Origin: an uncultured Anaerolineae bacterium
Lineage (GTDB): Bacteria; Chloroflexota; Anaerolineae; Anaerolineales; Villigracilaceae
DNA: 64,000 bases
Assembly: GCA_903854805.1 (NCBI GenBank)
Contig: CAINXK010000387.1
Span: 1-64,000 of the forward strand
Direction: 5' to 3'
Positions 1-8,263 of the stretch are shown in pieces. Position 1 is the first letter of the stretch, and each line of letters opens with the position of its first letter. The notes beneath the pieces were generated by a model. It had not been told where the DNA came from, searched no databases, and was given only the letters and a program-made list of their open reading frames with translations. The position numbers and the translations under genes are program-made.

Positions 1-1
1 C

Positions 2-1831
2 ATGTCACCTGATCCTCGTTTCACGGTTGATGCCGATAATCCGACGATTGCCGCGGGAACTGGTTTCCCGATGTGCTTCCCTCGCACAGACCCGGCAGTT
101 GCCGATGATGTTCTTTGCCCCCAGGGCAACCGACCGATCGATCCGGCCACGGGCAGTTATGCCATGGCGATCCAAATGAACGATCCTATCGCACTGGCGG
201 GAGTTTTCCCGGATGCTACCAGGCAGGCACCTTTTGAAGTTGGCGATTACGTCACCTTTGCGGGCACCTTGCTTTCGGATGGAAGTGGGCCTTATATCTC
301 TGCTCACACCATTGGTAACAATGTGGCAGTTTACACCTGGCCTGGAACGAATCCTGCTTATGTTGCGATCGAAGTTGGTATTATCGGTACTGGTGGTTTG
401 ACGGCTGTAGGCTTGGGTGAAGCTGCCGTTCGGACCAAATTTGAAGGTATGAGTACCGACCCGAGCCGCAAAATTCACCTGTATGGCATTGACCTTGATC
501 CTTTGACTGGCGCGAATGTTGACCGGGATTGGGGTACGATTGGTGTTGACCCGGGTCCGATTGTCGGTGCAGTCAAAGGCCGCTGGCGGTTCCGCCCACC
601 GTGCACCTCCTCAGTTGCGACAGAAAAACTATGCACACCTCCTCCTGCTGGCACATTCCTGCCCCCAACGCGTGAAGTTCGCGCCGTGATTGAAGGTGCC
701 TGGGTACCCGGACAGACAACTGCTTATGCGAACGGTATCATTGCCGGGCAGTACCACGCGCCCATCGACGAATATATCTTCCCGGAAAATGTCCCCGGTT
801 CCCCAATCGTCGAGAACAACTTCAATACCATGGATTTTCTTACCAAGGGTGGGTACACCTCCGCGGCAGGTACAATCGTCGGTCAGCTCAATCCCTGGCC
901 CAGCAATATCATTCCATCTGCAGCTTGCAATGCTCCTGTAGCCAAAGCGGGTGGTCCTTATACGGTCGCTTCTGGTGGCACGGTCAGCCTGCTTGGTAGT
1001 GCTACTGGAACCACCCCGATCACATTGACCTGGACTGTGCCGGCTATCGGGACTCTCAGCAGTACTTCAAGTGCTACGCCCGTTTATACTGCGCCGGTTG
1101 TGGCGGTTAATACAGTCGTAAACCTGGCAGTCACTGCCACGAATGCCTGCGGATCCAATACAGGCGGAAGCACGGTGACTATCAACGCCCCGTCTGCGCC
1201 GACCATTAATCATATCGTCCCGCTGACCGTTTATTCCGGAGCACCCGTGAGCATGACTGCCACCGGTACAGATCCGGGCGGGCTGCTACCGCTCAGCTTC
1301 TCCTGGTTGCAGACTGCCAGCACCGGGCCGATTGTCCTGGTACCAAATCCAAAAACCGGCGCAACAATCAGTTTCACTGCGCCAATACTGCCACTCGGAC
1401 AGGTGACCCCGGATGTTTTGAACTTCAGAGTAACTACCTTCAACTCGGCTGGTGTGGCCTCGGCTCCCGAATTCACATCTGTAACGGTCAACCCGCTGCC
1501 TGACGTGGTCACGATCACCAGTGGACAGTACCGTACATCCAAGCTAAGATTGGATATTACGGTCACATCCAATGTTGTCAGTCCGAATGTGGTCATGACC
1601 CTCCAGCCATACCTGACCAAGACAGGCACCATCTTTAATCCTGCTACACTGGGCGCGATTTTCACCAACACTGGCGCCGGTCTCTACTCCATCACCCTGG
1701 TTGGCGCTCCTCAGCCTGCCTGTAATGCCTCCAACACTAATCCGTGCACAATCAATGTTTTGGTTGTGAGATCCAACCTGGGAGGCTCTTCACCAGCTGC
1801 TGGAGTTCCGTTATCCAATATTCGGAATTAA
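2..1831 (+). CDS. Surface/secreted protein with PKD/Ig-like domains, 5' end outside window
   Basis: The frame is open from the first codon of the window, so the true start and any signal peptide probably lie upstream; 609 residues are visible. Residues 1-300 are a Gly/Pro/Asn-rich region I cannot place in a family. Two beta-sandwich-like modules of about 90 residues follow, the first beginning AGGPYTVASGGTVSL (typical of PKD domains) and the second around VYSGAPVSMTATGTDPGG. The C-terminus shows no sorting signal or membrane segment. The composition (many T, G, P, V, few charges) fits an exported wall or adhesion protein. A perfect hairpin follows the stop. The fold class is likely; a function cannot be assigned. 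Confidence 0.6.
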   Translation: MSPDPRFTVDADNPTIAAGTGFPMCFPRTDPAVADDVLCPQGNRPIDPATGSYAMAIQMNDPIALAGVFPDATRQAPFEVGDYVTFAGTLLSDGSGPYISAHTIGNNVAVYTWPGTNPAYVAIEVGIIGTGGLTAVGLGEAAVRTKFEGMSTDPSRKIHLYGIDLDPLTGANVDRDWGTIGVDPGPIVGAVKGRWRFRPPCTSSVATEKLCTPPPAGTFLPPTREVRAVIEGAWVPGQTTAYANGIIAGQYHAPIDEYIFPENVPGSPIVENNFNTMDFLTKGGYTSAAGTIVGQLNPWPSNIIPSAACNAPVAKAGGPYTVASGGTVSLLGSATGTTPITLTWTVPAIGTLSSTSSATPVYTAPVVAVNTVVNLAVTATNACGSNTGGSTVTINAPSAPTINHIVPLTVYSGAPVSMTATGTDPGGLLPLSFSWLQTASTGPIVLVPNPKTGATISFTAPILPLGQVTPDVLNFRVTTFNSAGVASAPEFTSVTVNPLPDVVTITSGQYRTSKLRLDITVTSNVVSPNVVMTLQPYLTKTGTIFNPATLGAIFTNTGAGLYSITLVGAPQPACNASNTNPCTINVLVVRSNLGGSSPAAGVPLSNIRN

Positions 1832-1867
1832 ATCGGCACAGAAAGAACTTAGTAGTTTGAAATAATC

Positions 1868-1900
1868 GTTGGGGCAATCTCTATTTGAGATTGCCCCAAC
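1868..1900 (+). terminator. Perfect 14-bp stem-loop after the surface protein gene
   Basis: GTTGGGGCAATCTC (1868-1881) pairs exactly with 1887-1900 around a 5-nt TATTT loop. No clear T-run follows, so termination is inferred from stem strength and from its place 37 nt after the stop codon. Confidence 0.7.
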
Positions 1901-2048
1901 GGCGATTCTTCGGGGAAAAACGAGATATGTAATCAGGCTGTCTGCCGGTTTCGGGCCATCAGTTGATTGTAAGAAAGGTGCTGACGATAGGGTGATGTAA
2001 GCGTAATCAGCGCGGCCATCAGTAAAGTGCCGAATGTTTATTTTATCC

Positions 2049-2076
2049 TTGACATTGTCCGGAAAGCGTCTATAAT
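2049..2076 (+). promoter_or_regulatory. Sigma-70-type promoter of the ROK/sugar operon
   Basis: A consensus -35 TTGACA (2049-2054) and -10 TATAAT (2071-2076) are separated by 16 bp, with the ROK gene starting 33 nt after the -10. The downstream palindrome at 2086-2102 covers the expected transcription start. Confidence 0.8.
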
Positions 2077-2085
2077 TTGATTATC

Positions 2086-2102
2086 TTTATTCACTGAATA
2101 AA
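2086..2102. promoter_or_regulatory. Palindromic operator (probable ROK-regulator site 1)
   Basis: TTTATTCA-C-TGAATAAA is a perfect 8-1-8 palindrome just downstream of the TATAAT box and 7 nt before the ROK start codon. AT-rich palindromes of this size are what XylR/NagC-type ROK repressors bind. A 15/17 match lies before the binding-protein gene at 3339-3355, which supports a shared operator. Confidence 0.6.
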
Positions 2103-2108
2103 CAAACT

Positions 2109-3311
2109 ATGCCGATTACACCCTTAGGTAACCGAGATTTAATGCGCACGCTCAATCGTTCGATCGTTCTAAATACGATCAAAACGTTTGGGCTGATTGA
2201 CCGTGCCCGGATTGCCCGCCATATTAACTTATCGCCTGCCACGGTAACAACAATTACGGCAGACCTGATTACAGAAGGATTAGTTTTTGAAAAAGAACCA
2301 GGTGATTCCCGTGGAGGTCGCCGGCCGATCTTACTGGCCATTAATCCGCAGGGTGCTTATGTGGTTGGTATTAAGCTGACTGAAACGCATGCGATTGCCG
2401 CACTGACAGACTTGGAAGCGACAGTCCTGGTAAAACGTTCAAGTAGGTTGACCGGTTCTGATCCAGAGTCAGCCATGGAGCTCATGGCTGAGCTGACGCA
2501 TGAGCTGCTGTTGGAAGCGGGCGTGCCGGCAGAAAAATTGATCGGCGTGGGAGTTGGCCTGGCAGGGATTGTCGATTTTCAGAAAGGTATTCTGCGCCAG
2601 GGAACTTATCTAGATTGGCGCGATTTGCCGGTCCGGGAAATGCTGTCTGAAAAGATCAAAGCCGATGTTTACATTGATAATGATGTAAATACTCTTTCGT
2701 TGGCAGAGGTCTGGTTTGGCTGTGGGCAGGGGATTGAAAACTTTCTGACTGTCACAATTGGTCGTGGCGTTGGCCTGGGTATTGTTACCAACAGCCAATT
2801 CTATCGAGGGGTGGGTGGGGGTGCCGGAGAATTTGGTCATACAGTGATCGATCCTGATGGCATACTGTGTGATTGCGGCAAACGAGGTTGTCTGGAAACC
2901 ATGGTTGGTGACCACGGGTTGCTGAGCCAGGCAAGATCGGCCTATGAAGAAGGTAAGCTGGTTTTCATGCCGCAAGAAACTGGGGAAATTGCCCAGATGG
3001 CTGAACAAGGCAACCCGACGGCTATTGAAATATTGAGCAGATCAGGCTCAGTGCTCGGCCAATCGATTGCAAATCTGGTCAATCTGTTTAATCCTGAGCG
3101 TATCCTGATCAGTGGTGAAGGGCTATCACGTGGGCCTGTTTTCTTTGAGGCATTGAAATCATCAGTGCGAAAATTTGCGCTGCCAGATTTATACGCAGAT
3201 CTGGATTTGCGTATTGAATCCTGGGGCGATGATGTTTGGGCGCGAGGGGCTGCCAGCCTGGTGCTGCGCTCGTTATTTGAGTCGCCTGTTCACGAAATTA
3301 AAAAACAATAA
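2109..3311 (+). CDS. ROK-family transcriptional regulator (XylR/NagC type)
   Basis: A winged helix-turn-helix occupies about residues 17-60 and is followed by a ROK domain. The zinc-site signature is present: H244 in GEFGH, then CDCGKRGC at 254-261. The acidic DNDVN motif is at 190-194. The N-terminal phosphate loop DxGGT of ROK sugar kinases is replaced by GIKLTET (88-94), so this is a regulator and not a glucokinase. It stands first in the operon, ahead of a sugar ABC transporter and two glucanases, so it probably senses a glucose-containing saccharide and controls the operon and itself through the palindrome at 2086-2102. The length (400 aa) is normal. Its stop codon is embedded in a perfect Shine-Dalgarno core. 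Confidence 0.9.
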   Translation: MPITPLGNRDLMRTLNRSIVLNTIKTFGLIDRARIARHINLSPATVTTITADLITEGLVFEKEPGDSRGGRRPILLAINPQGAYVVGIKLTETHAIAALTDLEATVLVKRSSRLTGSDPESAMELMAELTHELLLEAGVPAEKLIGVGVGLAGIVDFQKGILRQGTYLDWRDLPVREMLSEKIKADVYIDNDVNTLSLAEVWFGCGQGIENFLTVTIGRGVGLGIVTNSQFYRGVGGGAGEFGHTVIDPDGILCDCGKRGCLETMVGDHGLLSQARSAYEEGKLVFMPQETGEIAQMAEQGNPTAIEILSRSGSVLGQSIANLVNLFNPERILISGEGLSRGPVFFEALKSSVRKFALPDLYADLDLRIESWGDDVWARGAASLVLRSLFESPVHEIKKQ

Positions 3312-3338
3312 GGAGGTTTTTTTTTACACAAAAGTTCA

Positions 3339-3355
3339 TTTATTCACTAAAGAAA
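3339..3355. promoter_or_regulatory. Second copy of the ROK operator-like site
   Basis: TTTATTCACTAAAGAAA matches the perfect palindrome upstream of the ROK gene at 15 of 17 positions, with an identical left half. It lies 55 nt before the binding-protein start. I see no convincing -35/-10 pair here, so it may act as an auxiliary operator or a roadblock site. Confidence 0.45.
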
Positions 3356-3410
3356 CAATCAAGTATTACAGGCCCCTAATTTGATCGACCATTTTCAACA
3401 AGGAGAAACA

Positions 3411-4736
3411 ATGAGAAACAAACCCTTCATTTTCGTTGGACTGCTGATCGCAATCAGCATGCTGCTGTCTGCCTGCGCATCACCCACTCCAACTGAAGCA
3501 CCCGCGCCTACCATGGCACCGGTTGTGGCTACTGATGCCCCGACTATGGTACCCACCGAAGCCCCAACTGCTGCCCCGACCGCCGCCCCAATTGCCATTC
3601 GCTACTGGCACACCATGAGCGATCCCGAGACTGCCCAGTTCCAGAAGGTGATCGATACCTTCCAGGCAGCTAATCCGGGTGTAACGATTGAAGCTACTCG
3701 CTATGCTTACAATGATTTCAAGACCGCGCTCCTGACTGCCATTGCCGGTGGTGATGTGCCTGATACTGCACGTATGGATATCGTTTGGGTTTCAGAATTT
3801 GCCAGCCAGGGTGCTCTTATGCAACTGGATGGAACCATGCCAGATTTCGACAAAATATCGGGCTCTGTTTTCCCCGGCCCGTTGGCAACGAACAAGTTTA
3901 ATGGCCATTATTATGGTCTGCCTCAGGATACAAACACCCAGGTCTTGCTCTATAACAAGGATATGTTTGATAAAGCCGGAATTTCTGCTCCGCCAGCCAC
4001 CATGGAAGAATTTGCCGCGGATGCCTGTAAGCTGAGCGATAAAGCTAAGAAGACTTATGGTTATGCTGAAGGCGGCACGTACTTCTGGGCGCCGGCACCA
4101 GTATTCTATGCCATGGGCGGTAAGGTTGTGGATGAAAACATCACAACTGCAACTGGTTATGTCAATGGTCCCGAGAGCGTAGCTGCCTTTACCATGTTGA
4201 AAGACCTGTACGATCAGGGCTGTCTCTCTCCCAACTTATTGGGCGGCGGGATTGCGACTGACGCCGGGCATGCAACCGGTATCTATGGCATGATCATTGA
4301 TGGCCCCTGGATGGTTGATATTTACAAGGGTAACTACCCTGACTTTAAGGTCAATTTTGCGGCAGTTCCGGCTGGCAAGTCTGGAACCAGCTCAGTTGTG
4401 GGTGGCGAAAATGTGGTTGTGATGGATGCTTCAAAAAATAAGGAAGCAGCCGCGAAATGGGTCTCCTATTTGATGAGTGTCGAAGCACAGAAGACCATGG
4501 CTGAAGTGGGTGTCATGCCGACTATTGCCAGCCTGGCGGGTGACCCCGCTCTGCCTGCGCATTTCGCAGTTTTCATGGATCAGCTCAAGACTGCCCAGGC
4601 GCGCGTCCCAAGTCCCAAGTGGGGCGATATGGATGGTGCCATCAGCAATGCTTACCAGCGTATGCTGAAGGGTGACCAGAGCGTGCAGGCGGCTCTCGAT
4701 CAGGCTGCTGAAGAGATCAACGCTCTGCTAAAGTAG
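3411..4736 (+). CDS. Sugar ABC transporter substrate-binding lipoprotein (family 1)
   Basis: Captures an oligosaccharide outside the membrane and delivers it to the two permeases downstream. A signal peptide ends in lipobox LLSAC with lipidated Cys22, and a Pro/Thr/Ala linker runs to about residue 60. The mature domain begins IRYWHTMSDPETAQF, typical of maltose/multiple-sugar binding proteins. The start at 3411 is chosen because AGGAGA (3401-3406) precedes it; an in-frame TTG 30 nt upstream has no ribosome site. At 441 aa it is of normal size. The neighbours argue for an alpha-glucan or isomaltooligosaccharide ligand, but the sequence alone does not prove it. No ATPase gene is present, so a shared MsmK/MalK-type ATPase elsewhere is assumed. 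Confidence 0.9.
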   Translation: MRNKPFIFVGLLIAISMLLSACASPTPTEAPAPTMAPVVATDAPTMVPTEAPTAAPTAAPIAIRYWHTMSDPETAQFQKVIDTFQAANPGVTIEATRYAYNDFKTALLTAIAGGDVPDTARMDIVWVSEFASQGALMQLDGTMPDFDKISGSVFPGPLATNKFNGHYYGLPQDTNTQVLLYNKDMFDKAGISAPPATMEEFAADACKLSDKAKKTYGYAEGGTYFWAPAPVFYAMGGKVVDENITTATGYVNGPESVAAFTMLKDLYDQGCLSPNLLGGGIATDAGHATGIYGMIIDGPWMVDIYKGNYPDFKVNFAAVPAGKSGTSSVVGGENVVVMDASKNKEAAAKWVSYLMSVEAQKTMAEVGVMPTIASLAGDPALPAHFAVFMDQLKTAQARVPSPKWGDMDGAISNAYQRMLKGDQSVQAALDQAAEEINALLK

Positions 4737-4764
4737 GCAATCAAAAAAGTTTCGCACTAAACAT

Positions 4765-4799
4765 CAGCGGTCAGTGAGTATATCGCTCGCTGACCGCTG
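4765..4799 (+). terminator. Hairpin between binding-protein and permease genes
   Basis: A 14-bp stem (4765-4778 with 4786-4799, one G-T pair) closes a 7-nt loop 28 nt after the binding-protein stop. In sugar ABC operons such hairpins usually act as partial terminators or RNA stabilisers that raise binding-protein levels over permease levels. Confidence 0.6.
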
Positions 4800-4875
4800 G
4801 TAAAATCCTCTGGTCTTTTAAGATTTGAAAATATCATTCCGTTTTTAAAATATTTGAAATTCCATGAGGAATCCA

Positions 4876-5772
4876 ATGTTCTCAACCCGTACTCGCAACC
4901 AGATCATACCTGCCATCATCTTTTTATTTCCAGGATTTGTACTTTTTGCGGTCTTTTTTTTGGGCCCGTTGCTTTATTCGCTGCGCATCAGCTTTTTTCA
5001 TTGGAATTTCGCACACCCTGAACGATCTGTGTGGGTTGGCTTGAGTAATTACGCAGCTCAATTAGCCAGCCCGGTTTTCCGTCGGGCGGTTTTGAATACG
5101 AGCGTATACACCATCATTACGGTTTCGGTAAAGATGGTCCTTGGTTTTATCGTGGCAGTGCTGCTTAACCAGAAAATCCGTGGGCGCACAGGTTTTCGGG
5201 TGGCCTATTATTTGCCGGTAATCACCAGCTGGGTGATTGTTTCCCTGCTCTTTACCTATATGTTCAGTGGGCAGTCAGGCTTGGTGAATTACTTCTTGAA
5301 TGATATTTTGCATATTGTTGATCACGATATCATGTGGTTGGCAGATGGGGTTTTGGCGTTGGTTCCTGTGGTTCTCGTAGACATATGGAAGGGTGTTGGT
5401 TGGGCGGCAGTTATTTTTCTGGCAGGATTGCAAAACATTCCAGTGGATTTGAACGAAGCCGCCGCAGTAGATGGCGCCAACCGCTGGCAGCAATTACGCT
5501 ATATTACGCTTCCGATGCTGAGAGCGACGCTGGTGTTTCTGTTGGTGGTTTTGCTGTTGGGTGGTTTAAACGCATATGTGCCATTCCAGCTCATCACGCA
5601 TGGCGGAAATCCGATGGATCAGACCCATTCGATCCTGACCCTGATGGTTCGGGCTACTTTTTCCAGGCTTGACTTTGGTAGTGGTGCGGCTATCAGTTAT
5701 ATGTTGACACTTTTCGTCTTCGGGCTGAGTCTGTTTCAGCTAAAACTACTGAGAAAGCCGGCGGGAGAATAA
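4876..5772 (+). CDS. Sugar ABC transporter permease, MalF/UgpA type
   Basis: Inner-membrane channel subunit with six predicted membrane segments; the first spans about residues 9-32 (IIPAIIFLFPGFVLFAVFF). The cytoplasmic EAA loop that docks the ATPase is clear: EAAAVDGANRWQQLRYITLP. The start at 4876 is preferred because GAGGA lies 5 nt upstream; an in-frame ATG 12 nt earlier (4864) is possible but has no Shine-Dalgarno. It is followed one base later by the partner permease, so the two are translationally coupled. Confidence 0.9.
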   Translation: MFSTRTRNQIIPAIIFLFPGFVLFAVFFLGPLLYSLRISFFHWNFAHPERSVWVGLSNYAAQLASPVFRRAVLNTSVYTIITVSVKMVLGFIVAVLLNQKIRGRTGFRVAYYLPVITSWVIVSLLFTYMFSGQSGLVNYFLNDILHIVDHDIMWLADGVLALVPVVLVDIWKGVGWAAVIFLAGLQNIPVDLNEAAAVDGANRWQQLRYITLPMLRATLVFLLVVLLLGGLNAYVPFQLITHGGNPMDQTHSILTLMVRATFSRLDFGSGAAISYMLTLFVFGLSLFQLKLLRKPAGE

Positions 5773-5773
5773 T

Positions 5774-6607
5774 ATGAAACGCTCGCAATTTTCGGTGAAT
5801 GTCATATCTTATATTATTTTATTGGTCGGTTTGGGGCTGGTTGTGGTACCCATCTGGTACATGGTTTCCACAGCATTCAAACCACAGACAATGATCTTTG
5901 AAATGCCTCCAAAGCTATGGCCGGTCCCATCCACATTTAATAATTTTGTAAAAGCGCTGACCACGGACAAGTTTGGGTTGTATTTTTGGAACAGCACCAA
6001 AGTAGCTCTTGCCAGCACTGTGTTGACTGTGTTGGTCAGCTCTATGCTGGCGTTTGCGTTTGCCCGGCTGGATTTCCCTGGTAAAGAGAACCTGTTTTAC
6101 ATCCTGCTGCTTGGGATGATGGTGCCTCCGGTGATGTTGATTATTCCTCAGTTCATCGTGGCGCACTGGCTTGATCTATATAATAATCTGTGGGGCTTGA
6201 TCCTGGTTTATGTAACGATGAATATTTCCATGCAGACCTTTCTCTTGCGTGGGGTCTTTGAAAATATTCCTCGAGATCTCGAAGAAGCAGCCTTGATTGA
6301 TGGCGGCGGCCCCTGGACGATTTTTTGGCAAATTGTGCTGCCGCTTTCCGGGCCAGGGATTGCTGTGGTGGTAATTAACTCGTTTCTATACTCATGGGAA
6401 GAATACACCTGGGCCAATGTCAATATCGGGGATGCGCTTCAGCGGACCCTGCCGATTGGGATTGCATTATTTCAGAGCGAACATTTGACCGAGTGGGGCC
6501 AGGTATTTGCTGCTGCGTTGATCGCGCTTGTACCTGTGGTGATCATATTTATCATCTTCCAACGTTATTTTGTCCAAGGTATATCTACTACTGGAATTAA
6601 AGGATAG
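5774..6607 (+). CDS. Sugar ABC transporter permease, MalG/UgpE type
   Basis: Second membrane subunit of the importer, with about six transmembrane segments and an EAA loop EAALIDGGGPWTIFWQIVLP. The C-terminus ends in the usual FVQGISTTGIKG motif of MalG-type permeases. Its ATG follows the upstream stop after one base, with GGGAG as ribosome site. Length (277 aa) is standard. It belongs to the operon running from the ROK regulator to the GH15 gene. Confidence 0.9.
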   Translation: MKRSQFSVNVISYIILLVGLGLVVVPIWYMVSTAFKPQTMIFEMPPKLWPVPSTFNNFVKALTTDKFGLYFWNSTKVALASTVLTVLVSSMLAFAFARLDFPGKENLFYILLLGMMVPPVMLIIPQFIVAHWLDLYNNLWGLILVYVTMNISMQTFLLRGVFENIPRDLEEAALIDGGGPWTIFWQIVLPLSGPGIAVVVINSFLYSWEEYTWANVNIGDALQRTLPIGIALFQSEHLTEWGQVFAAALIALVPVVIIFIIFQRYFVQGISTTGIKG

Positions 6608-6613
6608 CTTCCT

Positions 6614-8224
6614 ATGCCGTCGTTAAACCCAAAATTGATTTTTCTCGATTTTTATCCGGACCGTGGGTGTTACCTGCTTGATCAAGCGGTAAAGTTGATC
6701 CTGAATCTGGAAGCGGCTGGACTCAGTTCAGTTAACTTGCAGTTGACGATAACCCGTGGAGTCAGTGTTGTCGAGCAAATTGTCAGACCAGTCGAATTAT
6801 CGAGTGGCGTAAACCGGATGGAATGGGAGTGGCAACCCGTGTATCCGGGCTTGGGTGGGTATGGAGCAGAAATCAAGGTTCAGCAATCGCCTGATGAACG
6901 CGCTTTCTTGGGCGACAGCATCCAGACGGCTTTTGACGTTTTGGAAACCTGGATTGCCTTTCCGCGCTATGGGTTTCTGTGCGATTTTTCTCCCAATCGA
7001 AAAAATGCTGCGGAAACTTTGCAGACACTAGCAAAATATCACATAAATGGGTTGCAGTTCTATGACTGGCAATATCGCCACGATAGCCTGGTTCCTGCAC
7101 TGGATGAATTTATCGATCCTTTGGGACGCCCGTTGTCGCTGGTTACGATTCGTGACCTTTTGGATGAGGCACATGCGCATGGAATGGCTGCCATGCCATA
7201 TCTGGCTGTCTATGCCGCATCAGCTGTATTCTGGCGCAGCCATCCAGAATGGGCGCTGTATGACCGGGATAGAAAGGTAATCCCATTTGGAGATGATTTT
7301 CTGGGATTGATGAATCCGGCACCCGGTTCAGCTTGGCAGCGGCATTTGTTGGATGAATGCGGGAAGGTATTGGCAAGCCTGCCATTTGATGGTTTGCACA
7401 TTGACCAGTACGGGGAGCCCAGGGAAGTTTATGACCATGATGGGCAGCCAGTCAATTTACCAATTGCATTTGGCGCTTTCGTGCAAGCTGCAGTGCGCGA
7501 GCATCCTGACCAGCCGGTATTATTTAATGCGGTCGGTAACTGGCCGATTGAATCATTGGCATCAGCGCCAACCGCTTTTAATTATATTGAAGTCTGGCCG
7601 CCAGATACTGCTTATCTTGATCTTGTCAGGATCGTTCGGAATGCCAGGACTCTTTCAGGTGGGAAAGCCGTGGTGATCGCGTTGTACATTCCTGCTGAGC
7701 GGACCAGCAATATTCGTCTCGCAAATGCGCTTATTCATTCTGCTGGTGGCTCGCGGATTGAACTTGGCGAAAACGAGCGTCTGCTATCTGATCCTTACTT
7801 TCCCAAGCACGAAGCACTTTCTGAAGAGCTGCGGACTGCGCTGCGCCGATCGTCAGATTTTGTTGTGCGTTATTCGGATTGGATTGGCCCGGTCATCTCC
7901 GAGACCGCTCGGATTTGTGTGCATACCCCCCTGGGTGTTGAAGCTTTTGTACGGGAAATTCCAGACGGGTGGTCACTGAGCCTTGTAAATCTGGTTGGAT
8001 TGCAGAGCAGTCAGTGGAATGAAGTTCACCCGGCACCCCAGGCTGTTGAAAAATTTATGCTGGAATTAGATATTGCCGAAGAAATCGAAAATGTATATTG
8101 GGCTTCTCCGGATGGAGAGTCGTTAATGGCAGAGCAAATGGTGTTTACGCAAAGCGCGGGGATCGTCAAGATATCCATTCCCCGCTTGGATTACTGGGGT
8201 GTCTTGTTCCTGAAGGCCGACTGA
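6614..8224 (+). CDS. GH66 family glycosidase (dextranase / cycloisomaltooligosaccharide transferase-like), cytoplasmic
   Basis: GH66 enzymes act on alpha-1,6-glucan by a retaining mechanism with an Asp nucleophile and a Glu acid/base. The family region is recognisable from AFPRYGFLCDFSPNR (about 115-129) and YHINGLQFYDWQYRH (142-156). Candidate catalytic residues are D264 in FDGLHIDQYG and E326 in FNYIEVWPP. An N-terminal beta-sandwich-like part (1-110) and a C-terminal part (about 420-536) flank the barrel. Unlike most known GH66 enzymes it has no signal peptide and no carbohydrate-binding module, and 536 aa is short for the family. With the importer upstream and GH15 downstream, it probably cleaves imported isomaltooligosaccharides. 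The exact reaction (hydrolysis or cyclisation) cannot be told. Confidence 0.8.
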   Translation: MPSLNPKLIFLDFYPDRGCYLLDQAVKLILNLEAAGLSSVNLQLTITRGVSVVEQIVRPVELSSGVNRMEWEWQPVYPGLGGYGAEIKVQQSPDERAFLGDSIQTAFDVLETWIAFPRYGFLCDFSPNRKNAAETLQTLAKYHINGLQFYDWQYRHDSLVPALDEFIDPLGRPLSLVTIRDLLDEAHAHGMAAMPYLAVYAASAVFWRSHPEWALYDRDRKVIPFGDDFLGLMNPAPGSAWQRHLLDECGKVLASLPFDGLHIDQYGEPREVYDHDGQPVNLPIAFGAFVQAAVREHPDQPVLFNAVGNWPIESLASAPTAFNYIEVWPPDTAYLDLVRIVRNARTLSGGKAVVIALYIPAERTSNIRLANALIHSAGGSRIELGENERLLSDPYFPKHEALSEELRTALRRSSDFVVRYSDWIGPVISETARICVHTPLGVEAFVREIPDGWSLSLVNLVGLQSSQWNEVHPAPQAVEKFMLELDIAEEIENVYWASPDGESLMAEQMVFTQSAGIVKISIPRLDYWGVLFLKAD

Positions 8225-8263
8225 ATTAATTCGTAACCAATTCATAGTAGGAGTAAATGTAGG

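Noticed and set aside
2109..3311. Reading the ROK protein as a glucokinase
   Set aside because: It has an N-terminal helix-turn-helix, and the DxGGT phosphate loop needed for ATP binding is not present.
3175..3384. 69-codon frame using the AGGAGG region after the ROK gene
   Set aside because: It begins inside the ROK coding region; the AGGAGG lies within it and not before its start.
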